Source: a virus. Taken from it: 24,756 nucleotides of DNA. The translations under genes were made by a program, and so were the position numbers. A model generated the notes under the pieces. The model ran no database searches, was not told where the DNA came from, and was given only the letters and a program-made list of their open reading frames with translations. The stretch lies in the IMG/VR virus record IMGVR_UViG_3300013126_000230, positions 1 to 24,756 of that record; one strand, 5' to 3'. Shown here one piece after another: positions 15,239 through 21,936 of this stretch. Numbering within the stretch: the first letter of the stretch is position 1; every line of letters begins with the position of its first letter.

Positions 15239-16295
15239 GGATATTATTTAAGTTTCCCATAAAAACACTTGGATAATGAAAATAAGGGTAAGGTATCTCA
15301 TCATCAGGGATAAATTCTTGCTGTGATAGTTGCATGTATATAGGAGGAAAGTGAGAAATATCAAATGCATACTTTAAAGCAAGTTTCCTATTGTGAACTA
15401 ATTTTGGATAAATCTTGAAATACATTTGTTTCCATTGATTCTTCAAACCTTCAATCCTTTTGATTTCGCTAGCAAAGACTTCTGCTCTTTCTTCCATATT
15501 AGATATAGAATCATAAGAGTAGTCAAAAATTTCATTATACTTCAAGAATCCTAAATCTTCAAGATGTTTCATAAAATATTGAGGACCTAAGTTTAAGAAT
15601 GGTTTATTAAAGAGTAAAGGTATTACAGTACTACCGCTTAGTGTATACAAAGTTTGACCATCACTTTCACCTGCAACATGCATAAAACAGTTATTATAAC
15701 AATTAGGCAAGTTCTCTCTGGTAAATATTATACCTTCATTACTCTCTTGGTCTAGAAATAAACTTTTAGGATTTTGCCAATAGTAAAATGTAGCATCTTT
15801 TACTTTTCTAAAACTAATTTTATTAGTATCTATCAAATCATATTTTGCAAACATATCCATTAGTGCGATACGATGGATATGTGGCTGATTATTCATACAA
15901 ACAAAAGTATGTTCATAATCTCTATATGGTGTGATAAGTTCTATGTCTAGACCGTTACTAGAATTGTGTTCTTTAGTGTCAAATCTGTTGAATAATAATA
16001 GTGAATAGGAAAACCAATATGTAGGCCAATAAAGTACAGTGAATCTATTATATAGTATATCATCTTCAGGAATAAGGTTTGAATTTTTCCTACTGAGTCC
16101 AGTTATAAAGTAAACAGGAATATTTTTAGAATCTGCATAGTCACAAATATCAATCAATAACTGTTTCTCACTTAAAATACTATTATAATGAAATTCTGTT
16201 TCTCCTAGAATAACAATACGTTCAGAATTGTTACGTCTTTTTATTTGTTCAAAATGAACTTTAGGTTTGCCCCAAATCGGTATGTAGCCTATCAT
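15207..16295 (-). CDS. Possible glycosyltransferase-like protein, function uncertain
   Basis: A 362-residue soluble protein. The middle contains FVCMNNQPHIHRIALMD and, near residue 205, FMHVAGESDG followed by LSGSTVIPLLFNKPFLNLG and LEDLGFLKYNEIFDYSYDS. The series of an E-S/T region, then KPFL, then DLGF and a DYSYD segment recurs in a group of poorly characterised proteins of glycan clusters and phages that resemble glycosyltransferases of the fucosyltransferase or exostosin type. I have no catalytic residue to point to. Position between the SGNH hydrolase and small phage genes, in the operon with nucleotide-sugar enzymes, fits glycan work. It starts 4 bases inside the end of the 98-residue gene. 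Confidence 0.5.
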   Translation of the reverse strand: MIGYIPIWGKPKVHFEQIKRRNNSERIVILGETEFHYNSILSEKQLLIDICDYADSKNIPVYFITGLSRKNSNLIPEDDILYNRFTVLYWPTYWFSYSLLLFNRFDTKEHNSSNGLDIELITPYRDYEHTFVCMNNQPHIHRIALMDMFAKYDLIDTNKISFRKVKDATFYYWQNPKSLFLDQESNEGIIFTRENLPNCYNNCFMHVAGESDGQTLYTLSGSTVIPLLFNKPFLNLGPQYFMKHLEDLGFLKYNEIFDYSYDSISNMEERAEVFASEIKRIEGLKNQWKQMYFKIYPKLVHNRKLALKYAFDISHFPPIYMQLSQQEFIPDDEIPYPYFHYPSVFMGNLNNIHDKFQQQKLQ

Positions 16296-16588
16296 AGTTT
16301 ATTTAGTAATTTATCAGTTTCCGGTTGCACTGCTTTAGCAATACTTTCTATATTTAACACAAACTCTACACTCTGTATGTGGTCATCATACTCAGCAAGT
16401 TTACGGCTTACTGCTTCTTCAATTTGTTCAGGAGCTAATCCTTGATCAAGGAACTTTTTTATATTAATAGTTTGTTGACGTTTCCCTGCTAACTTTATAA
16501 TTAATTTTTTTATAAACTCAACAGGGATTTTTTGCTTATCAACATCATCAATAATATGTTCCCACTTCTTAAGAAAATCAGGAGACAT
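16292..16588 (-). CDS. Small conserved phage protein, function unknown
   Basis: A 98-residue basic helical protein beginning MSPDFLKKWEHIIDDVDK, with FIKKLIIKLAGKRQQTINI and a segment LDQGLAPEQIEEAVSRKL. I recognise it as a type common in T4-like aquatic phages but not with a known function. The pattern of alternating charged helices and an arginine/lysine-rich middle would be compatible with binding nucleic acid or another phage protein. It lies 5 bases after the 220-residue gene and overlaps the following gene by 4 bases, so it is within the same operon. Confidence 0.75.
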   Translation of the reverse strand: MSPDFLKKWEHIIDDVDKQKIPVEFIKKLIIKLAGKRQQTINIKKFLDQGLAPEQIEEAVSRKLAEYDDHIQSVEFVLNIESIAKAVQPETDKLLNKL

Positions 16589-16593
16589 TTATA

Positions 16594-17256
16594 TTACGCT
16601 TCTACTTTAGACTTTACCTTAGTTGCCTTCTTTGCCTTAGGAGCCGATTCTTTGACTGCCCTTACAGGGTCAAGACTGGCTGCTTCCTTCAACAAACGCT
16701 GTGCTTCAGCCATTAGACCTTTCGCTTCTAGATTCATGCGATCAGCCTGATCACGCAAATTTCTTGCAATGCCAGCATCAGATAATGCTTCATCTGATCC
16801 TGCTGGAGCAGGGGCCTTATCTCCGCGCATTCTACGTGCTACTTGAGCAGGGTCTTGCATACCCATCTGCTTATCCATTTCTGCAAGTTTCTTAACTGCT
16901 TCTTCACCTTGCTTCATTTCATTTAAAATTTTGTTCAATTCATCTAACTTAATTTTTGTGTTTGGGGCAGGAGTCATTACAACTGATTCAGTACGAATTT
17001 TCTTTAGCATGCCTTCGCTGTGTAATTTTTGTAGAATGATTACGCCATCTTTAGTATGTGTACGATTTAATGCGTCCGCTAAATTTTCACTATTTTGTCC
17101 TATATCACTTTCAATACATTTCATGAGTGGGTCATGGATGTGTTGATTTAATACTTCAGGATATGTGACTAAACACATATGAGGCTCACCAGGAACCTCT
17201 CTAAAAATAACTGCTACCTTACGATCTCCATGTTTTCCAACGTGTCTTAAAAACAT
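16594..17256 (-). CDS. Conserved phage protein with globular N terminus and coiled-coil C terminus, function unknown
   Basis: A 220-residue protein. The first ~100 residues (MFLRHVGKHGDRKVAVIFRE, CLVTYPEVLNQHIHDPLMK) are a well-ordered domain, the type seen widely in T4-like aquatic phages. From about 105 on, the sequence is helical and charged with probable coiled coils (KLDELNKILNEMKQGEEA), and it ends in a Lys/Ala-rich tail resembling a nucleic-acid-binding tail. No enzymatic motif is visible. It is the first gene of the long operon down to the aminotransferase, has a good binding site (AGGAGA), and a late-promoter-like ATTAAATA 22 bases upstream. A role in gene expression or virion assembly is possible but unproven. 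Confidence 0.75.
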   Translation of the reverse strand: MFLRHVGKHGDRKVAVIFREVPGEPHMCLVTYPEVLNQHIHDPLMKCIESDIGQNSENLADALNRTHTKDGVIILQKLHSEGMLKKIRTESVVMTPAPNTKIKLDELNKILNEMKQGEEAVKKLAEMDKQMGMQDPAQVARRMRGDKAPAPAGSDEALSDAGIARNLRDQADRMNLEAKGLMAEAQRLLKEAASLDPVRAVKESAPKAKKATKVKSKVEA

Positions 17257-17278
17257 AATTATGTCTCCTATAGTTTTG

Positions 17279-17286
17279 TATTTAAT
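17279..17286 (-). promoter_or_regulatory. Weak late-promoter-like octamer before the 17256-10083 operon
   Basis: The minus strand reads ATTAAATA, two bases from TATAAATA, 22 bases before the ATG at 17256 with AGGAGA between. The distance equals that of the octamer before the methyltransferase gene. The match is weak in AT-rich DNA. Confidence 0.25.
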
Positions 17287-17309
17287 GAGTTTTTACTACT
17301 GGTTTAATT

Positions 17310-17543
17310 TTATGACCAGGCAATTTCATAAAATACAGCCTCTTGCGGATCTTCAAAATATATAATACCTTCTGAATCTAAAAATAGACTATGCGTAAAA
17401 GTTGAGACATAAAATCTTCCTGAAAGTTTTTCTAATACCCATAATTTACTTTCTTGCGTGACCGGGGTACTAGTTTTTATAAAGTGTTTTGGGCAAAAAT
17501 CTAATTCGCGCTCACTAAACCATGTATGTAAATTTATATTCAT
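17310..17543 (-). CDS. Small phage protein, function unknown
   Basis: A 77-residue protein, MNINLHTWFSERELDFCPKH at the start and EDPQEAVFYEIAWS at the end. I chose the ATG at 17543 because it overlaps the stop of the preceding gene as ATGA, as do the other genes of this set; an ATG ten codons further upstream (17573) would intrude by 34 bases into that gene. The protein has aromatic residues and a SEGIIYFEDP strand-like segment, and no membrane helix. It is the last gene of the operon starting with the VWA-metallopeptidase. No family recognised. Confidence 0.6.
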   Translation of the reverse strand: MNINLHTWFSERELDFCPKHFIKTSTPVTQESKLWVLEKLSGRFYVSTFTHSLFLDSEGIIYFEDPQEAVFYEIAWS

Positions 17544-17830
17544 ATGTATTGATCTACTAATGTACCTACCCAATAAGCGTACTTGTAGTCATTGTAACCC
17601 TTTTGTTTGGACAATGCTTCATACATTCTTACATCTTCTAGTTCTTTAGTCAGCAACCTTTTATCTAACAGTCTTTGTTCTTCTTGGTATTTTTCTAATC
17701 TAATCTTTTCGCTTCTATCTTCTTCACGTTGACGCTCAAGCAAATAAAGACGATAATCTTCCTTAGTTTCATTATAAAGTTTAGTATAGTCTAATCGTGG
17801 TGTAGGTACAAATGTAATAGGGGTAGTCAT
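17540..17830 (-). CDS. Small helical phage protein, function unknown
   Basis: A 96-residue protein whose middle (residues about 20-75) is a long, highly charged helix rich in Glu, Arg, Lys and Leu (YLLERQREEDRSEK, YQEEQRLLDKRLL), probably a coiled coil. The N terminus MTTPITFVPTPRLDY is Pro/Thr-rich and the C terminus has KYAYWVGTLVDQYI. Start and stop overlap the neighbours by 4 bases each. A scaffold, adaptor or nucleic-acid-associated role would fit such a helix but is only a possibility. Confidence 0.7.
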   Translation of the reverse strand: MTTPITFVPTPRLDYTKLYNETKEDYRLYLLERQREEDRSEKIRLEKYQEEQRLLDKRLLTKELEDVRMYEALSKQKGYNDYKYAYWVGTLVDQYI

Positions 17831-18066
17831 TTTAATAACCTATAAAATGTTTCTGCTTTCATAATCAAGTCAGCAAGTCCAGTATTCTCTTTACTTGCAG
17901 CCAATATATCACGCCATTCTAGCCAGCGGTCACGATCTTTCTTATCAGGATCTTCTTGTATACAAACTCTTTGTGTATAGTCTTGCCCTGACTTACGCGC
18001 ATAAATGGTTTTGCCCCCATCGGGGCTTTCAAATATTGTTACTTCTTCTATACTTTTTATGATCAC
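17827..18066 (-). CDS. Small phage protein, function unknown
   Basis: A 79-residue soluble protein. The first half looks like beta strands (VTIFESPDGGKTIYARKS, then RVCIQED), the second like helices (RWLEWRDILAASKENTG and ADLIMKAETFYRLL). It overlaps both neighbours by 4 bases. I do not recognise a named family, though small proteins of this type occur in T4-like aquatic phages next to MoxR/VWA modules. Location in that operon is the only functional clue. Confidence 0.7.
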   Translation of the reverse strand: MIIKSIEEVTIFESPDGGKTIYARKSGQDYTQRVCIQEDPDKKDRDRWLEWRDILAASKENTGLADLIMKAETFYRLLK

Positions 18067-18413
18067 ACGATGACTACATCCTTTGTCTTTACACGGTCGC
18101 TAAAATACTTGATACCGTTTTCACGAATCCAATCCACAATAATTTGCGGTTCGTTTTCAAACATATCACGTATATCACGTTCACTAATAGTACTATTAAA
18201 AAAATAAATCTCATAGTGACGTTGATTGTTAGCACGGGCCCTTATTACCATTTGGTTCAATGGCAATGTAGGTTTGGGTTCGACAAGTTTATCACCTTTC
18301 AATATGTTCCAAGCCTTACGCTTCTCCCACATATCAATTTCCTTTTCATGTTTAGTTACATTAAGTATGCATTCTAAACCTGTATTATCCCACATAGCAA
18401 TAAACTTTTTCAT
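18063..18413 (-). CDS. Small phage protein following the VWA-metallopeptidase, function unknown
   Basis: A 116-residue protein beginning MKKFIAMWDNTGLECILN. The ATG at 18413 is preferred because it lies five bases after the VWA-gene stop with AGAAG upstream; a longer in-frame version (to 18518) would overlap 100 bases of the VWA gene's coding region. It contains MWEKRKAWNILKG, RANNQRHYEIYFFNST and IVDWIRENG, and looks globular. Its place directly behind the MoxR-partner gene in the same operon suggests involvement with that module, but no motif supports any activity. Confidence 0.7.
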   Translation of the reverse strand: MKKFIAMWDNTGLECILNVTKHEKEIDMWEKRKAWNILKGDKLVEPKPTLPLNQMVIRARANNQRHYEIYFFNSTISERDIRDMFENEPQIIVDWIRENGIKYFSDRVKTKDVVIV

Positions 18414-18417
18414 GGTA

Positions 18418-19716
18418 TTACTTCTTGTGATCGTTGTAAAGTGCAAACGTACCAAACGGGGGTTTGGGGTCCGGGTCACCGTGAATGATCCAGATAGTAT
18501 CACAATAGTTCTCATCACCCCAACTGCCGAACGGGTAGCCGTCAGTGAATACGATCAAGCGAGTGGGTACGCGACCCTCTTCTTTGAGATGTTTGAAGAT
18601 ACAATCAAAGTCAGTGCCACCACCGCCCATCAACTGATAATCTTCAACAGTATCAAGATTGTCGCTAGTGAATGTCTGCGGGTTATAGACCTCAGTATCA
18701 AAGCAAGCAACATTGACACGATAGCCATCAAACGATGCCATCATGCCAGCAACTTCACTGATGAATGCCTTGCCCTGCTCAGTGCTAATACTACCCGACA
18801 AGTCAATAAAAACATCAACATCAATTTCTTCGCCGGGAGTCATAGCGGGCATGATTGCATCCATATGCCAACCTCGACGTGACGGGCGAATGAAACTAAA
18901 GTCGTTCTTGATCGCAGACGTAAGATTAGTTTGAATCAACTCACGCCAGGGCATGACAGGGTTAGTCATGTCCTTGATCATGCGCTCAACTCCAGCAGGC
19001 AAACTACCTGCCTCAGCACTCTGAGCAGCATTGATCACAGCCTGCTTGATCTCCTGCTTAAGAGCCTCACGCTCCTCAGCAGTCATAGTGGGACGCTTGC
19101 CTTTCTTCTTGCCGTCACCGTCACCGTCGCCTTCTCCCTCGCCCTCACCTTCATTACCATCCATGTGATCATCAAGCAACATATCAATGAGTTGGTCCAT
19201 GTCAATCTTTTGAACATTCTTCATAAGATCGTCATAGATTTCTTCACTTGCCTTGCCATCATACTTTTGTTCGTACAATGCAGGGACACTTGTAATAAAC
19301 TGACCCACTTTGTGACGTTTCAAGTCACCATTGACCGCATAGTCATCAGCAATGTTCCAAATCTGAGGGTCACGCTCACCACGACGGCCCATGTGATCAT
19401 AGACTACGTGAAGGACCTCATGCGCCACAAGGAACTCAACCTCTTTAGGCTTGAGTAGCATAATGAATCGTGAATTGTAATAAAACTTCTTGCCGTCAGT
19501 AGCAGCAGTAGCACACCAGTCATCGGCATTGATCAATTGCAAACGTGTTGCAAGATTGCCGAAAAAACTATGACGCAAGAGTAGACCGATACGGGCGGTG
19601 ACCAGTCGTTCACGCGCCTGTGCGTCAATCTTGGGGTCAGTGGGACCGATAAGATTGTCAAACTTTTTATTACGTTTTGACTTCTTGCCCTTAGTGCCGG
19701 GAATTACATCTGACAT
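18418..19716 (-). CDS. VWA-domain putative metallopeptidase (DUF2201-like), MoxR partner
   Basis: A 432-residue protein from the ATG at 19716, chosen for its Shine-Dalgarno sequence AGGTGA five bases away and because the promoter at 19747-19775 lies just upstream; a longer frame to 19839 would run into the promoter. An N-terminal zinc-peptidase-like region has HEVLH (residues 99-103) and WNIADDYAVN. A Gly/Glu/Asp linker with short repeats follows (near 188-205). The C-terminal VWA-like domain has the MIDAS motif DLSGS (305-309), GGGGTDF (with T368) and FTDG (D392). Such proteins work with MoxR AAA ATPases, which lie directly upstream here; together they are thought to act as metal-dependent chaperones. 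The phage target is unknown. Coding sequence is more G+C-rich than its flanks. Confidence 0.88.
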   Translation of the reverse strand: MSDVIPGTKGKKSKRNKKFDNLIGPTDPKIDAQARERLVTARIGLLLRHSFFGNLATRLQLINADDWCATAATDGKKFYYNSRFIMLLKPKEVEFLVAHEVLHVVYDHMGRRGERDPQIWNIADDYAVNGDLKRHKVGQFITSVPALYEQKYDGKASEEIYDDLMKNVQKIDMDQLIDMLLDDHMDGNEGEGEGEGDGDGDGKKKGKRPTMTAEEREALKQEIKQAVINAAQSAEAGSLPAGVERMIKDMTNPVMPWRELIQTNLTSAIKNDFSFIRPSRRGWHMDAIMPAMTPGEEIDVDVFIDLSGSISTEQGKAFISEVAGMMASFDGYRVNVACFDTEVYNPQTFTSDNLDTVEDYQLMGGGGTDFDCIFKHLKEEGRVPTRLIVFTDGYPFGSWGDENYCDTIWIIHGDPDPKPPFGTFALYNDHKK

Positions 19717-19746
19717 ATTGATCACCTGAGAGTTCATCATATGTAT

Positions 19747-19775
19747 ATTATAGTATATATCGGTGTGAGAGTCAA
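19747..19775 (-). promoter_or_regulatory. Near-consensus sigma70 promoter of the VWA operon
   Basis: On the minus strand TTGACT (19770-19775) and a perfect TATAAT (19747-19752) are 17 bases apart, an almost ideal host sigma70 promoter. Initiation near base 19740 gives a leader of about 25 bases to the VWA start, which includes the binding site AGGTGA. It would serve the VWA gene and the four small genes after it. Confidence 0.8.
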
Positions 19776-19791
19776 GAACAATTTGAGATGA

Positions 19792-19842
19792 TCCGTGATG
19801 CCCAATTCCTAGACTCTCAAAATAGGAACCAGGCACCACGGA
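19792..19842 (-). promoter_or_regulatory. Long interrupted hairpin between MoxR and VWA genes
   Basis: TCCGTG/CACGGA, TGCC/GGCA and TTCCTA/TAGGAA pair in nested order with a 1x1 mismatch, a 3x3 internal loop and an 11-base apical loop: 16 base pairs in all, starting 12 bases after the MoxR stop. No U-run follows on the minus strand, so a simple terminator is unlikely; mRNA protection, processing, or attenuation of read-through are options. The apical loop contains UGAGAGUC, complementary to GACUCUCA in the MoxR ribosome-binding region. Confidence 0.55.
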
Positions 19843-19854
19843 CCTTTTTGGACC

Positions 19855-20949
19855 TTAGTTACCGGCCTCGACGATGTACTTGCCGTACTTCTTGTGGAAC
19901 TCGTCAAAGTTCTTCAACTGACTGGGTTCGATGGGCAACTTGAAAGTCTTGAGTGCGACTTTAGCACCCATAACAACAAGTTCAGTCTCAAAGTTAGCCA
20001 TCATGTAACTAAAGAAATTGTCGCACATACTGTGAAACTTCTTGCTGTCAACACGATTCTCAACAGCATCACGCAATTCGTAACACATTGAAGTAGTCAA
20101 CGAATACATTGCCGAGATTTCTTTGACATTGAGTTCTTTCACCTTGCCCGAAAGAATGTCGCTCGGGTTAGGCATCTTGCTACTCACTTTGCGGTGAGCC
20201 ATAAACTTGACAGCAAGACCCTCGCCAACACTACCTGCGACAAGATTGAACATAGTATCGTTATCGGTGTCTGCCTCATCAGCAAGCAACTGTGATACGA
20301 ATGTCCAACTACGCGGGGTAGCGAATGCGCGGCTAGCACTCTTGCTATCAAAGTCATACAAATCATTCTTAGCGAACGACAAGTAACCCACAACATCAGT
20401 ATGAATGCCGTTGTTCACAGCCCAGTTTTGCCAACTCGCAAAATCGGCTCGCATTTCAATATGCAAGAAACGATTAGCGAGGGGCATGGGCATACGATAA
20501 GTCACACCCTTGTCACTTTCACGGTTGCCCGCAGCGACGATGACAACATTATCGGGCAACTTGTATTTGCCTACAGCACGATTTAGTACCAACTGATAGC
20601 CTGCTGCCTGCACAGCAGGAGCCGCACTGTTCATTTCATCAAGAAACAATACGATGATCGGGTACTGACTTGCCAATTCAGCATCGGGCAGATCAATTGG
20701 GGGAGCCCAGTCCATCTTACCGATATCCTTATTGTAATAAGGGATACCACGCAAGTCAGTAGGTTCCATTTGTGCCATACGCAAGTCAATCATATGACCG
20801 CCAAGTTCCTGAGTAATGTCAAACACTACCTCAGACTTGCCGATGCCGGGAGGGCCCCAGAGAAACACCGGGCGCTTAGCCTTGAATGCCTTCAGTATCG
20901 CCTTACGCGCCTGAACGCTAGTTACAGTCAAATTATCAGAAATAGCCAT
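19855..20949 (-). CDS. MoxR-type AAA+ ATPase
   Basis: A 364-residue AAA+ ATPase of the MoxR group. Walker A is GPPGIGKS (residues 32-39), Walker B is LFLDEMN (101-107, D104/E105), sensor 1 is AAGN (139-142), and PLANRF (157-162) carries the arginine finger and the typical MoxR motif. The C-terminal helical part is complete. MoxR ATPases form hexamers that remodel client proteins with a VWA-containing partner, here the next gene. The gene has its own promoter and a strong binding site, AGGAGA, and is richer in G+C than the rest of the window. In phages the pair recurs without a settled function; roles in virion assembly or in remodelling host complexes are hypotheses. Confidence 0.93.
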   Translation of the reverse strand: MAISDNLTVTSVQARKAILKAFKAKRPVFLWGPPGIGKSEVVFDITQELGGHMIDLRMAQMEPTDLRGIPYYNKDIGKMDWAPPIDLPDAELASQYPIIVLFLDEMNSAAPAVQAAGYQLVLNRAVGKYKLPDNVVIVAAGNRESDKGVTYRMPMPLANRFLHIEMRADFASWQNWAVNNGIHTDVVGYLSFAKNDLYDFDSKSASRAFATPRSWTFVSQLLADEADTDNDTMFNLVAGSVGEGLAVKFMAHRKVSSKMPNPSDILSGKVKELNVKEISAMYSLTTSMCYELRDAVENRVDSKKFHSMCDNFFSYMMANFETELVVMGAKVALKTFKLPIEPSQLKNFDEFHKKYGKYIVEAGN

Positions 20950-20978
20950 GAGAGTCTCCTATCAATCAATGTATAGTT

Positions 20979-21007
20979 AGCCTATACTTATTCACACCTG
21001 TTGTCAA
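20979..21007 (-). promoter_or_regulatory. Sigma70-like promoter of the MoxR gene
   Basis: On the minus strand the consensus -35 box TTGACA (21002-21007) and TAGGCT (20979-20984) are 17 bases apart; the -10 box is weak (three of six). The -35 box overlaps the stop codon of the preceding gene, as in the next promoter to the right, which supports a planned arrangement. Confidence 0.5.
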
Positions 21008-21279
21008 GCCCGATATCGCTCATACGAACGAATTGGGCTATAACGATTGGTATGCTTCTGTTTAAGATGCACACCAATAACGCGGTTACCAAGCGCCGTC
21101 AAGAGAGTACCGAGGTCCATATCTTCCTCAAGATACACTGTCTGACCCTTCTGATAACTGTAGTTGGTAATCTTATCCGCGATACCCAAATCAGTTAGCA
21201 TCTTTCGCTTGACCGCGACCCAACCATGACCAGGGTCACCATAAAACTTAAGAGTAATCAACTTTTCTTTCTGGAACAT
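21004..21279 (-). CDS. Small phage protein, function unknown
   Basis: A 91-residue basic protein. It begins MFQKEKLITLKFYGDPGHGW, continues through VAVKRKMLTDLGI and EEDMDLGTLLTAL, and ends in a Tyr/Arg-rich segment (RYSPIRSYERYRA). The first part looks like a small beta-rich domain. It has its own promoter and leader, which are copies of those of the next gene to the right, and both genes start MFQ. The stop codon lies within the -35 box of the MoxR promoter. Small, basic and apparently early-expressed, it could be a host-takeover factor, but nothing in the sequence identifies a target. Confidence 0.7.
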   Translation of the reverse strand: MFQKEKLITLKFYGDPGHGWVAVKRKMLTDLGIADKITNYSYQKGQTVYLEEDMDLGTLLTALGNRVIGVHLKQKHTNRYSPIRSYERYRA

Positions 21280-21285
21280 AAAATG

Positions 21286-21343
21286 TCTCCGTGAATCAAC
21301 TATAGATAAATGATAACACCGTTCGCGCCCAAAGTCAAGCCTT
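21286..21343. repeat. Promoter-leader cassette, copy 1 (copy 2 at 21589-21646)
   Basis: Two 58-base copies share a 23-base block (21286-21308 and 21589-21611, one mismatch) that includes the binding site and leader, a 19-base variable interval holding the -10 box, and an identical 16-base block CCCAAAGTCAAGCCTT (21328-21343 and 21631-21646) holding the -35 box. Spacing is conserved exactly. The copies precede the 91- and 82-residue genes. Confidence 0.85.
21310..21338 (-). promoter_or_regulatory. Sigma70-like promoter of the 91-residue gene
   Basis: On the minus strand TTGACT (21333-21338) and TATCAT (21310-21315) are 17 bases apart. The -35 box overlaps the stop of the 82-residue gene. The flanks (GGCTTGACTTTGGG before, and TATCTATAGTTGATTCACGG after) recur at the next promoter. 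Confidence 0.7.
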
Positions 21344-21583
21344 GTCTAGTTCCTTGAGTTGGGTCAAGAGCCGTGTAAAGTGATTGTATTTCGCAGCGAC
21401 CTCACTACGCGGAAGTTCGCCGTCGCAGGTCAAATTTTCGGGGCTGAGTTCACTTTCAATAATGCCCTCAAGAATCTTGCGATCAGACTTGACCTCAAGA
21501 CTGAGCGGGGCATGATTCCAGATGCTGCGCCACTTGTTAGTACGCACAACAAACTCATGTAAATTTCCCTTGTTCTGAAACAT
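21335..21583 (-). CDS. Small phage protein, function unknown
   Basis: An 82-residue protein starting MFQNKGNLHEFVVRTNKW, with HAPLSLEVKSDRKILEGI in the middle and a helical end (FTRLLTQLKELDKA). It is probably soluble; no motif is recognised. It carries a promoter and leader nearly identical to those of the 91-residue gene, and the two proteins share the first three residues, so the shared part ends soon after the start codon. Expression by the host polymerase early in infection is likely from the promoter type. Confidence 0.7.
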   Translation of the reverse strand: MFQNKGNLHEFVVRTNKWRSIWNHAPLSLEVKSDRKILEGIIESELSPENLTCDGELPRSEVAAKYNHFTRLLTQLKELDKA

Positions 21584-21588
21584 ATCAA

Positions 21589-21646
21589 TCTCCGTTAATC
21601 AACTATAGATACAGTATGCGCCCAAATGAACCCAAAGTCAAGCCTT
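21589..21646. repeat. Promoter-leader cassette, copy 2 (copy 1 at 21286-21343)
   Basis: This is the second copy of the duplicated promoter and 5' leader described at 21286-21343. Its variable interval (21612-21630) differs from copy 1 at most positions, while the blocks around it are nearly identical, so the conserved parts rather than the interval are likely under constraint or recently copied. Confidence 0.85.
21613..21641 (-). promoter_or_regulatory. Sigma70-like promoter of the 82-residue gene
   Basis: On the minus strand TTGACT (21636-21641) and CATACT (21613-21618) are 17 bases apart, in the same register as the duplicate at 21310-21338. The -10 box matches four of six bases. The interval 21584-21674 holds only this promoter and its leader, with no gene. 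Confidence 0.55.
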
Positions 21647-21674
21647 ACGTAAGTTATTGATTCTATTAGGGTTT

Positions 21675-21935
21675 TTACTGCGTCAATCTGAGGATTAGTA
21701 GCATTTTCTCGCAATAATCTATGGCCTGGGCTAGTTCTTCGCGTGGCTTGTTTGCTAGATAGGGCTTGTGTAATTGTCTAGCACGTACCTCAGCACTACC
21801 CAATGCCCCTACTAGTTTGTGTGCATTCTTTATAAGTTTGCGAATATCACTATTATAATTTAGTGTACGTGCCTGTTTGTCAAGGTCATCAATTATGTAA
21901 CTGGCATCCAGTGCAGTTTCAAATCTACGATGCAC
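21675..21935 (-). CDS. Small phage protein, function unknown
   Basis: An 86-residue helical protein containing RRFETALDASYIIDDLDKQ, IRKLIKNAHKLVGALG and ELAQAIDYCEKMLLI. I place the start at the GTG at 21935, one base after the stop of the kinase-nucleotidyltransferase gene (TAACGTG); an alternative GTG 13 codons upstream (21974) would overlap that gene by 38 bases and lacks a binding site. AAGGAGA lies 15 bases before the chosen GTG, farther than usual. It looks like a small all-helical protein of a type frequent in T4-like aquatic phages. Function unknown. Confidence 0.6.
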   Translation of the reverse strand: MHRRFETALDASYIIDDLDKQARTLNYNSDIRKLIKNAHKLVGALGSAEVRARQLHKPYLANKPREELAQAIDYCEKMLLILRLTQ

Positions 21936-21936
21936 G

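Noticed and set aside
18226-18882. 218-codon open frame on the plus strand
   Set aside because: It is antisense to the 3' end of the VWA-metallopeptidase gene and the next small gene, both of which have conserved motifs; the frame is a by-product of their codon use.
19100-19165. Short tandem repeats of GTCACC/CTCGCC type
   Set aside because: They encode the Gly-Glu/Gly-Asp linker of the VWA-metallopeptidase; a low-complexity coding stretch rather than a separate repeat element or CRISPR.
18931-19458. 175-codon open frame on the plus strand
   Set aside because: Antisense to the metallopeptidase region with HEVLH; no binding site or recognisable motif.
19717-19839. Possible N-terminal extension of the VWA gene
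   Set aside because: The extension would span a near-perfect sigma70 promoter and part of the intergenic hairpin, and the ATG at 19716 has an excellent binding site.
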